64,000 nt of DNA from Mycobacterium sp. NS-7484 (GTDB lineage Bacteria > Actinomycetota > Actinomycetes > Mycobacteriales > Mycobacteriaceae). The DNA is taken from positions 1 to 64,000 of the forward strand of contig NZ_MBEJ01000122.1 of assembly GCF_001953975.1 (NCBI RefSeq). The letters run 5' to 3'. The notes beneath the pieces are model-generated. The model worked only from the letters and a program-made list of their open reading frames with translations, made no database searches and had not been told where the DNA came from. Made by a program: the position numbers and the translations under genes. Shown one piece after another: positions 31,038 to 37,575 of this stretch. Numbering within the stretch: the stretch's first letter is position 1; each line of letters starts with the position of its first letter.

Positions 31038-31556
31038 ATGCCTGAGCCCTTGATCGTTTCTGTCGCTGGTCATACTCCCAAGATCGACCCGGAGGCCTGG
31101 CTCGCGCCCAATGCCAGTGTGATCGGCCAGGTTTCGCTGGCTGCCGGCGCCAGCGTCTGGTACGGCGCCACGCTGCGCGCCGAGGTCGAGCCCATCGAGG
31201 TCGGCGAGAACAGCAACATCCAGGACGGGGTGACCGTTCACGTCGACCCGGGTTTCCCGTGCCGGATCGCCGCCGGGGTGACCGTCGGCCACAACGTGGT
31301 GCTGCACGGCTGCACCGTCGAGCAGGACAGCCTGGTCGGGATGGGTGCGGTGGTGCTCAACGGTGCGGTGATCGGCGCCGGTTCCCTGGTGGCCGCCGGC
31401 GCCGTGGTGCCGCAGGGCATGGTGGTGCCGCCGCGCTCGCTGGTGGCCGGGGTGCCGGCCAAGGTGCGCCGTGAACTCAGCGACGACGAAGTCGGCCACA
31501 ACCAGCTCAACGCCGCCGCCTACACACATCTCACCGGGTTGCACCGAGAGGCCTGA
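31038..31556 (+). CDS. Gamma-carbonic-anhydrase-like hexapeptide-repeat protein
   Basis: The 172-aa protein is a left-handed beta-helix of hexapeptide repeats (ASVIGQVSLAAGASVWYGAT onward) typical of gamma-CA/PaaY/YrdA. Likely Zn2+ ligands are the His in VTVHVD and the two in GVTVGHNVVLHGC. The final helix SDDEVGHNQLNAAAYTHLTG packs on the trimer. It may hydrate CO2 or be a related hydrolase. Five bases separate its stop from the convergent MFS gene. Confidence 0.85.
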   Translation: MPEPLIVSVAGHTPKIDPEAWLAPNASVIGQVSLAAGASVWYGATLRAEVEPIEVGENSNIQDGVTVHVDPGFPCRIAAGVTVGHNVVLHGCTVEQDSLVGMGAVVLNGAVIGAGSLVAAGAVVPQGMVVPPRSLVAGVPAKVRRELSDDEVGHNQLNAAAYTHLTGLHREA

Positions 31557-31561
31557 GGCGG

Positions 31562-32848
31562 TCAGCGCAGCGGGTGGGCGAGCTCGTCACGGGGCATCCG
31601 GGCGGCGGTGACCGCCACCGCCGCCAGCAGTGCCGGCAGCAGCCCGGCCACCAGGAAGATGGACTCCATCGAGACCACCTTGGACAGCGGGCCGACGATC
31701 GCAAACGACACCGGCATGAACGCCAGCGACACGAAGAAGTCCAGGCTCGACACCCGGCCCAGCATTTCCGTGGGCACCCGGCGCTGCAGCAGCGTTCCCC
31801 AGATCACCATTCCGGCGCCGTCGGTAACGCCGACGCAGAACGTGGCCAGGGCCATCAACGGGAACGACGAGGTGACGCCGACGATCACCAGCGGCACCGA
31901 ACCCATGCCCCACATCAGCATCATGGTGGTCAAGTAGCGGCGCGGCATGCGCCGCGATGACACCGTCAATGCGCCCAGCGCACTGCCGAATCCGAAGAAC
32001 GCCAGGATGAATCCGTAGGCCCGGGCACCGTCGTGGAACCGGTCGGCGGCGATGAACGGCAACAGCACCTCGATCGGTCCGAGCACGACGAGTACGAACA
32101 GGCTCGCGAACAGCAGCGTCCACAGCAGCCACGGGGTGCGCACCATGAACGCGAAACCCTCACGCAGATCCTGCAATACCCGCGGCCGCGCGGTGTTTTC
32201 TTGTGGCACAGCGGGATTCGGCGCCGGGCGGGTGGCCACCAGCAGCGCCAAACCCAGTCCGAACAACACCGCCACCACCACCGCGCCCAGGGCGGGGAAC
32301 GCTGCGGCGATCACCATGCCCGCTATCGCGGGACCGATGGAACGCTGGAAGACCGGCCGCACCACACCTTCGACACCGTTGGCCGCCAACAACTGTTCGG
32401 GTGGCAGGATGCGCGGCAGGATCGCGCTGTAGGCCGGGAAGAAGAATGCGGCGGCGATGCCGAGAATGCCTGCGGCGACAGCCATGTGCCAGATCTTCAG
32501 GGCATCGAGCAGGCCCAGCACCGCCACCGTGGATACCGTTGCCAGATTGACCGTTTCGACCGCAATGATGATGGCACGTTGGTTGAACCGGTCCGCGGCG
32601 ATACCGCCGACGAGGACGAACGCCACCAACCCGGCGCCCAGGCAGGTGGCCACCAGTGACAGCGAGGCCGGATCGTTGTCGATCGCGATGACCTGTAGGG
32701 CCATCACCACCGACCACATGCCCTCGGCGAAGATCGACAGCGTCACGGCTGCGATCAGCAACCGGTATTCACGGATGCGAAAAGGCGCGAGCACCCGCCA
32801 GCCGCCGGCCGCGCGGACCGGCAACTCGATGTCGTGCTGGGCGCTCAC
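31562..32848 (-). CDS. MFS transporter (DHA3/Tap-like efflux type)
   Basis: The 428-aa protein has 12 predicted transmembrane helices. Family features are FRIREYRLLIAAVTLSIFAE at the N-terminus and the loop 2-3 motif GGIAADRFNQRAIIIAVETV (a G-x-x-x-D-R form of motif A). The Tap/DHA3 group exports drugs or macrolides by proton antiport; the substrate here is unknown. Minus-strand gene downstream of the isomerase, separated by hairpin H5. Confidence 0.8.
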   Translation of the reverse strand: MSAQHDIELPVRAAGGWRVLAPFRIREYRLLIAAVTLSIFAEGMWSVVMALQVIAIDNDPASLSLVATCLGAGLVAFVLVGGIAADRFNQRAIIIAVETVNLATVSTVAVLGLLDALKIWHMAVAAGILGIAAAFFFPAYSAILPRILPPEQLLAANGVEGVVRPVFQRSIGPAIAGMVIAAAFPALGAVVVAVLFGLGLALLVATRPAPNPAVPQENTARPRVLQDLREGFAFMVRTPWLLWTLLFASLFVLVVLGPIEVLLPFIAADRFHDGARAYGFILAFFGFGSALGALTVSSRRMPRRYLTTMMLMWGMGSVPLVIVGVTSSFPLMALATFCVGVTDGAGMVIWGTLLQRRVPTEMLGRVSSLDFFVSLAFMPVSFAIVGPLSKVVSMESIFLVAGLLPALLAAVAVTAARMPRDELAHPLR

Positions 32849-32894
32849 CGTTCGATGGTGCCCACCCGGCGCGGTCCGCGTCCAACGATTTTCC

Positions 32895-32960
32895 TCGCCG
32901 AACAGACATAAACCGGTACCTTTTCGGCCGAGAAGGTACCGGTTTATGTCTGCTCGCCGA
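32895..32960. repeat. 66-nt palindrome, family A (H5)
   Basis: Thirty-three-base arms meet at 32927/32928 with two mismatches and one G-T pair. The core CAGACATAAACCGGTACC matches H2 and H4. It lies between the isomerase 3' end (32975) and the MFS start (32848). Confidence 0.8.
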
Positions 32961-32974
32961 GGTAAGGGGCGCCC

Positions 32975-33778
32975 CTACTGGTCGGAGAACTCCGGACGCC
33001 GGTTCTGCTGGAAGGCCTGGGTGCCCTCGCGGAAGTCGTTGGACACCAACAGCTTCAGCTGCCCTTCGCGCTCCCGGGCGAAGGCGCCCTCGAGCTCGGT
33101 GAGCGTGGCGGCGTTGACGGCCTGCTTGGTCTCGCGCAGCGCGACCGCCGGTCCGGAGCGCAGCTTGGCGATCACCTTGTCCACCGCGGCGTCGAACTCG
33201 TCGGCCGGGTACACCGCGCTGACCAAGCCCCAGTCGTAGGCGTCGGTCGCGCTGAGGCGGTCGGCCAGCAGCGCCAGGCGCATCGCCCGGGCGCGGCCGA
33301 TGTTCGCCGCCACCAGGGCCGAGGCGCCGCCGTCGGGCATCAGTCCGATCTTGGTGAAGGCCAGCAGGAAGAACGCCTGATCGGAGGCGAGCACCACATC
33401 GGCAGCCAGCGCCAGTGACACCCCGACGCCCGCGGCCGGCCCCTGAACGACCGAGACGACCGGCTTGGGCAGATTCACGATCGAGGCGACGGCGCGGTTG
33501 GCCGCATCGAGCACGCCTGCGGCGTCGTGGCTCTTGGCGTTCTGATCTTCCTCGCTGATGCCGGCGCCCGAGCTGAATCCACGGCCCGCGCCGCCGAGGC
33601 GCACCGCCCGCACCTCCGGGTCGGTGGCGGCCAGCTCCATGGCGTCGGCGATCGCGGTCAACATGTCCTGGGTCAGGGAGTTGAGGCTGTCGGGTCGGTT
33701 GAGCGTCACCGACAGGACGCCGTCCTCGAGCGATACGGATACGTCTTTCACGTCGGGGTATTCGCGGGTCACGGTCAT
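32975..33778 (-). CDS. Crotonase-family enoyl-CoA isomerase/hydratase (PaaG/ECI-like)
   Basis: The 267-aa protein has crotonase blocks GRGFSSGAGISE and VQGPAAGVGVSLALAADVVL. Both usual hydratase glutamates are missing (AGVGVS replaces GGxE; FTKIGL replaces PEIxLG), but Asp is present in GLMPDGGAS. That single acid is the PaaG/ECI isomerase pattern, so isomerase is more likely than hydratase. Its place before mcr matches echA10/echA11 (Rv1142c/Rv1141c) in M. tuberculosis. Divergent from mcr by 135 bp. Confidence 0.85.
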   Translation of the reverse strand: MTVTREYPDVKDVSVSLEDGVLSVTLNRPDSLNSLTQDMLTAIADAMELAATDPEVRAVRLGGAGRGFSSGAGISEEDQNAKSHDAAGVLDAANRAVASIVNLPKPVVSVVQGPAAGVGVSLALAADVVLASDQAFFLLAFTKIGLMPDGGASALVAANIGRARAMRLALLADRLSATDAYDWGLVSAVYPADEFDAAVDKVIAKLRSGPAVALRETKQAVNAATLTELEGAFAREREGQLKLLVSNDFREGTQAFQQNRRPEFSDQ

Positions 33779-33796
33779 CTCTGCACCTTAAGTCTG

Positions 33797-33813
33797 GCGG
33801 GCCAGTGGCCCGC
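33797..33813. promoter_or_regulatory. Inverted repeat GCGGGCC-AGT-GGCCCGC
   Basis: Perfect 7-bp arms lie 19 bp upstream of the isomerase start in the divergent isomerase/mcr region. It could be an operator or a leader hairpin. Confidence 0.3.
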
Positions 33814-33913
33814 TCCGAGCGGGGCCGGCTATGGCCATGCCGGTCGAGAAGGTTATACAAGTAAGCTATGTCACCGGTCAACCGTGGCCGAACACGCGAA
33901 GGGGCGGTAGAGC

Positions 33914-35005
33914 ATGGCAGGACCACTGCAAGGTTTGCGCGTTGTGGAGCTGGCGGGCATCGGCCCCGGCCCGCATGCGGCGATGATCCTCGGCGATCTG
34001 GGTGCCGATGTGGTGCGGATCGAGCGGCCCGGAAAGAGCGGCGGAGTGCCCGCCGGTGACCGGGATTCGATGCTGCGCAACCGACGCTCGGTGGCAGCCG
34101 ATCTCAAGAGCGACGAGGGCCGTGAACTGGTCCTCACCCTGATCTCCAAGGCCGACGTGCTGATCGAGGGCTACCGACCCGGTGTCACCGAGCGCCTCGG
34201 GCTGGGTCCCGACGACTGCGCCAAGGTCAACGACCGGCTGATCTACGCCCGGATGACGGGCTGGGGTCAGGAGGGGCCGCGAGCGCTGCAGGCCGGCCAC
34301 GACATCAACTACATCTCGCTCAACGGCCTGCTGCACGCCGTGGGACGCAAGGGCGAGCGGCCGGTACCGCCGCTGAACCTGGCCGGCGATTTCGGTGGCG
34401 GCTCGATGTTCCTGCTCGTCGGCATCCTGTCGGCGCTGTTCGAGCGGCAGACCTCGGGCAAGGGCCAGGTGATCGACGCGGCCATGGTCGACGGCTCGTC
34501 GGTGCTGATGCAGATGATGTGGGGCTTCCGGGCCAACGGCCTGTGGTCCGACGAGCGCGGCACCAACATGCTCGACACCGGTGCGCCGTACTACGACACC
34601 TATGAGACCGCCGACGGCAAGTACATGGCGATCGGGGCGATCGAGCCGCAGTTCTACGCCGAGCTGCTCAAGGGGCTGGGCTTGGCGGACGCCGACCTGC
34701 CGGCCCAGAACGACATGGCCCGCTGGCCCGAGCTGCGCGAGGCCTTCACCCAGGCGTTCGCCGCCCACGACCGCGATCACTGGGCCAAGGTGTTCGCCGG
34801 TACCGATGCCTGTGCGACGCCGGTGCTGTCGTTCGCCGAGGTGCTCACCGAACCGCATGTCGCCGAGCGCAATACGTTCTTCGACGACGAGGGCAACTTG
34901 CAGCCGATGCCGGCTCCGCGCTTCTCACGCAGCACCACGGCCGTGCCCACCCCGCCGCGCGAACGCGGAGCCGACACCGAAACCGTTCTGCGGGACTGGG
35001 TTTAG
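33914..35005 (+). CDS. mcr: Alpha-methylacyl-CoA racemase
   Basis: The 363-aa class III CoA-transferase-family enzyme has the racemase acid/base pair H129 (AGHDINYI) and D159 (LAGDFGGG), equivalent to His126 and Asp156 of M. tuberculosis MCR (offset +3). It epimerises (2R)/(2S)-methylacyl-CoA esters, needed for beta-oxidation of branched chains such as the cholesterol side chain. Gene order isomerase-mcr-SDR-mmpL is that of Rv1141c-Rv1145. Confidence 0.93.
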   Translation: MAGPLQGLRVVELAGIGPGPHAAMILGDLGADVVRIERPGKSGGVPAGDRDSMLRNRRSVAADLKSDEGRELVLTLISKADVLIEGYRPGVTERLGLGPDDCAKVNDRLIYARMTGWGQEGPRALQAGHDINYISLNGLLHAVGRKGERPVPPLNLAGDFGGGSMFLLVGILSALFERQTSGKGQVIDAAMVDGSSVLMQMMWGFRANGLWSDERGTNMLDTGAPYYDTYETADGKYMAIGAIEPQFYAELLKGLGLADADLPAQNDMARWPELREAFTQAFAAHDRDHWAKVFAGTDACATPVLSFAEVLTEPHVAERNTFFDDEGNLQPMPAPRFSRSTTAVPTPPRERGADTETVLRDWV

Positions 35006-35069
35006 TTCACCGTTTCAGTTCGAACAATCCACGGGTCGGCACAGGGCCGGCCGGAAAGGAATGCGGTAC

Positions 35070-35825
35070 ATGGAGATCAAGGACGCGGTAGCCGTCGTCA
35101 CCGGCGGCGCATCCGGTCTGGGCCTGGCCACCACCAAGCGGCTGCTGGATGCCGGTGCCCAGGTGGTCGTGATCGACCTCAAAGGTGAAGAGGTGGTGGC
35201 CGAGCTGGGGGAGCGGGCCAAGTTCGTGGCCACCGACGTCACCGACGAAGCGGGTGTCTCCAAGGCGCTCGACGTCGCCGAATCGCTGGGCCCGGTGCGG
35301 ATCAACGTCAACTGCGCCGGTATCGGCAACGCGATCAAGACCCTGAGCAAAAACGGGGCATTCCCGCTCGACGGGTTCCGCAAGGTGGTCGAGGTCAATC
35401 TGATCGGCACGTTCAACGTGATCCGGCTGGCTGCGGAGCGTATCGCGAAGACCGAACCGCTGGCAGGCGAGGAGCGCGGCGTCATCATCAACACCGCGTC
35501 GGTGGCGGCGTTCGACGGTCAGATCGGCCAGGCCGCCTACTCGGCGTCCAAGGGCGGTGTGGTTGGCATGACCCTGCCGATCGCGCGCGATCTGTCGCGT
35601 GAGCTGATCCGGGTGTGCACCATTGCGCCGGGTCTGTTCAAGACTCCGCTGCTGGGCTCGCTGCCCGAGGAGGCGCAGAAGTCGCTGGGCCAGCAGGTAC
35701 CGCACCCGGCCCGGCTGGGTGATCCCGACGAGTACGGTGCCCTGGCCGTGCACATCATCGAGAACCCGATGCTCAACGGCGAGGTGATCCGTCTGGATGG
35801 CGCGATCCGCATGGCCCCGAGGTAA
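35070..35825 (+). CDS. SDR, 3-hydroxyacyl-CoA dehydrogenase type-2-like
   Basis: The 251-aa SDR has TGGASGLG (11-18), NCAGIG, and catalytic S144, Y157 and K161. VVIDLKGEE places Asp at the end of beta-2, indicating NAD(H). The long middle (ERIAKTEPLAGEERGVIINT) and EAQKSLGQQVPHPARLGDPD match HSD17B10-like enzymes that oxidise 3-hydroxyacyl-CoA. ATG 35070 has GGAAAGGA 9 nt upstream; ATG 35061 abuts it. Rv1144 equivalent by position. Confidence 0.88.
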   Translation: MEIKDAVAVVTGGASGLGLATTKRLLDAGAQVVVIDLKGEEVVAELGERAKFVATDVTDEAGVSKALDVAESLGPVRINVNCAGIGNAIKTLSKNGAFPLDGFRKVVEVNLIGTFNVIRLAAERIAKTEPLAGEERGVIINTASVAAFDGQIGQAAYSASKGGVVGMTLPIARDLSRELIRVCTIAPGLFKTPLLGSLPEEAQKSLGQQVPHPARLGDPDEYGALAVHIIENPMLNGEVIRLDGAIRMAPR

Positions 35826-35833
35826 GGACTGAT

Positions 35834-36841
35834 ATGGCATTGAAGACGAAGTTCACCGAGACGTTCGGGGTCGAGCACCCCATCGTGCAGGGTGGTATGC
35901 AGTGGGTCGGCCGCGCCGAACTCGTTGCGGCCGTGGCGAATGCGGGTGCGCTCGGGTTCATCACCGCGCTCACCCAGCCCACCCCGGCTGATCTGGCCAA
36001 GGAGATCGAGCGGTGTCGGGAGCTCACCGACAAGCCGTTCGGGGTGAACCTGACGATCCTGCCGACGATCAACCCGCCGCCATACGACGAGTACCGCCAG
36101 GTGATCGTCGACTCCGGCATCAAGATCGTCGAGACCGCGGGTTCCAACCCGGCGCCGCATCTGCCGATGTTCCACGACAACGGGATCAAGGTGCTGCACA
36201 AGTGCACCTCGGTGCGTCACGCGGTCAAGGCGCAGAGTCTGGGTGTGGACGGCATCAGCATCGACGGGTTCGAGTGCGCCGGTCACCCCGGCGAGGACGA
36301 CATCCCGGGCCTGGTGCTGATCCCGGCGGCCTCGGCCAAGATCGAGATCCCGATGATCGCCTCGGGCGGTTTCGCCGACGCACGTGGTCTGGTGGCCGCG
36401 CTGGCGCTGGGCGCCGACGGCATCAACATGGGCTCGCGGTTCATGTGCACGGTGGAATCGGCGATCCATCAGAACGTCAAGGAAGCGATCGTGGCGGGCA
36501 CCGAGCTCGACACCGAGCTGATCTTCCGCAGCCTCGGCAACACCGCCCGGGTGGCGAGCAACACGGTCTCGCGTGAGGTGGTGCAGATCCTCAAAGACGG
36601 CGGCCAGTTCGAGGACGTCAAGGATCTGGTGGCCGGCAAACGCGGCGTGAAGGTCTATGAGATCGGCGACCTCGATGCGGGCATCTGGTCGGTCGGAACC
36701 TCGATGGGCCTGATCAACGACATCCCCACCTGCGGCGAGTTGGTGTCGCGAATGGTGTCGGAAGCCGAGCAGATCATCAGCGGACGGCTGGCGAACATGA
36801 TCGGTGCTGGAGAAGACGAAAGAGAAGCAGTCCTCGCCTGA
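35834..36841 (+). CDS. Nitronate-monooxygenase-like FMN enzyme
   Basis: The 335-aa TIM-barrel flavoprotein has HPIVQGGMQWVGRAELVAAV, the catalytic His H151 in FECAGHPGED, and the FMN phosphate loops IASGGFADARG and LGADGINMGSRF. Family members oxidise nitronates, or act on acyl-CoA intermediates of steroid ring breakdown (IpdC type). The mcr-SDR context favours lipid CoA metabolism. It is 8 bp after the SDR. Its stop is inside an inverted repeat. Confidence 0.82.
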   Translation: MALKTKFTETFGVEHPIVQGGMQWVGRAELVAAVANAGALGFITALTQPTPADLAKEIERCRELTDKPFGVNLTILPTINPPPYDEYRQVIVDSGIKIVETAGSNPAPHLPMFHDNGIKVLHKCTSVRHAVKAQSLGVDGISIDGFECAGHPGEDDIPGLVLIPAASAKIEIPMIASGGFADARGLVAALALGADGINMGSRFMCTVESAIHQNVKEAIVAGTELDTELIFRSLGNTARVASNTVSREVVQILKDGGQFEDVKDLVAGKRGVKVYEIGDLDAGIWSVGTSMGLINDIPTCGELVSRMVSEAEQIISGRLANMIGAGEDEREAVLA

Positions 36842-36853
36842 GACGAGGACTGC
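36827..36853. terminator. Inverted repeat across the stop codon of the NMO gene
   Basis: GCAGTCCTCG (36827-36836) and CGAGGACTGC (36844-36853) are perfect complements with a 7-nt loop holding the stop codon. No U-tract. Confidence 0.45.
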
Positions 36854-36891
36854 GGGCCGTGGTGAACGAAGCTACGGCAAACTCACATGGG

Positions 36892-36918
36892 AAACGCGCG
36901 CCGCGAGGCGCGCGTTTT
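36892..36918. terminator. Intrinsic terminator shared by convergent genes
   Basis: AAACGCGCGCC (36892-36902), loop GCGA, GGCGCGCGTTT (36907-36917) make an 11-bp stem. T4C follows on the plus strand and the A-run gives U's on the minus strand, so it can serve both directions. Confidence 0.75.
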
Positions 36919-36919
36919 C

Positions 36920-37075
36920 TCATACTGCCTTCGGCAGTTCCTGGTAGGTGTCGAACTGCTCCGAGGTGTCACCCTCGACGAGGACATCGCCGTGGTAGAG
37001 AGCCTCGAAATCAACCTTGATGACATCGGCACTGGTGTCGTCGATCCACATGACACTGAGCGTATGGGTCACCAT
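36920..37075 (-). CDS. Small conserved-looking acidic protein (51 aa)
   Basis: The frame reads MVTHTLSVMWIDDTSADVIK, then VDFEALYHGDVLVEGDTSEQ and FDTYQELPKAV. The third-position GC bias is strong, it has a clean ATG-TGA frame, and it ends 2 bp from a bidirectional terminator shared with the NMO gene, all of which support coding. It is acidic, with no signal peptide or membrane segment. I do not recognise the family. A candidate -10 AAGATT is 5 nt upstream of the ATG. Confidence 0.6.
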   Translation of the reverse strand: MVTHTLSVMWIDDTSADVIKVDFEALYHGDVLVEGDTSEQFDTYQELPKAV

Positions 37076-37189
37076 TAAGGAATCTTTGAGTCACGGTTCG
37101 GAAAATGGTGGCAATCCTACTTTTGGGTAGGTTTCTGGCGAGTAGGCCCCGGCTTCGGCGGCATCTTCGGGCGCCATCGGTGGGCGCCG

Positions 37190-37433
37190 ATTTCTACTCC
37201 AGGGTCGCTGGAGCGCGCCGGCTACAACCCTGGCGTGGAAATCGACGAGAAGACTCGGGCATGGGCGCAGATTGCTGCCGATTTCTACTGCAGGGTCGCT
37301 GGAGCGCGCCGGCTACAACCCTGGCGTGGAAATCGACGAGAAGACTGGGGCATGGGCGCAGATTGCTGCCGATTTCTACTGCAGGGTCGCTGGAGCGCGC
37401 TGGCTATGACCCTGGCGTGGAAATCGACGAAGG
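37190..37433 (+). repeat. 91-bp tandem repeat, about 2.7 copies, each a nested palindrome
   Basis: Copies begin at 37190, 37281 and 37372, each with ATTTCTACT[C/G]CAGGGTCGCTG. Each unit contains CGATTTC ... CAGGGT ... ACCCTG ... GAAATCG, so ~57 nt fold into one hairpin followed by a ~34-nt spacer. The first two copies are nearly identical; the third is truncated and slightly diverged. Confidence 0.85.
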
Positions 37434-37516
37434 CTCACGCTTAAGACGAAGGCCGACGCGTAAGCGGGAGTTGAACCCTCGGGCTTCGGTCCCCGTATGT
37501 AGAGCATGACCCGACG

Positions 37517-37551
37517 TTGACGGTGACAACTTACCGTTGTTAACTTAACGG
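37517..37551 (+). promoter_or_regulatory. mmpL promoter TTGACG-N18-TAACTT with overlapping inverted repeat
   Basis: The -35 TTGACG is at 37517-37522 and the -10 TAACTT at 37541-37546. CCGTT-N8-AACGG (37534-37551) straddles the -10 and could bind the TetR encoded downstream at 39875. Confidence 0.5.
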
Positions 37552-37575
37552 CGATACCCGGGGGAAGGACATCTA

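Larger units (their letters stand above)
37076..37575. other. 500-bp intergenic region with tandem repeat and mmpL promoter
   Basis: From left to right it holds the upstream region of the 51-aa gene, a 91-bp tandem palindromic array (37190-37433), an unassigned stretch (37434-37510), and a promoter for the mmpL gene (37517-37551). I find no credible reading frame; the open frame running through the repeats shifts reading phase in each copy. Confidence 0.6.

Noticed and set aside
37190..37433. CRISPR array
   Set aside because: Repeats are contiguous 91-bp units with near-identical spacers, and no cas genes are present.
37455..37475. tRNA or tmRNA 3' part suggested by GGTTCAACTCC on the minus strand
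   Set aside because: The B-box-like sequence stands alone. I could not build an acceptor stem, D arm or anticodon arm around it, and the mycobacterial tmRNA 3' end differs.
37105..37509. Plus-strand open frame through the 91-bp tandem repeats
   Set aside because: The 91-bp unit is not a multiple of three, so each copy is read in a new frame. No start signal or homology is seen.
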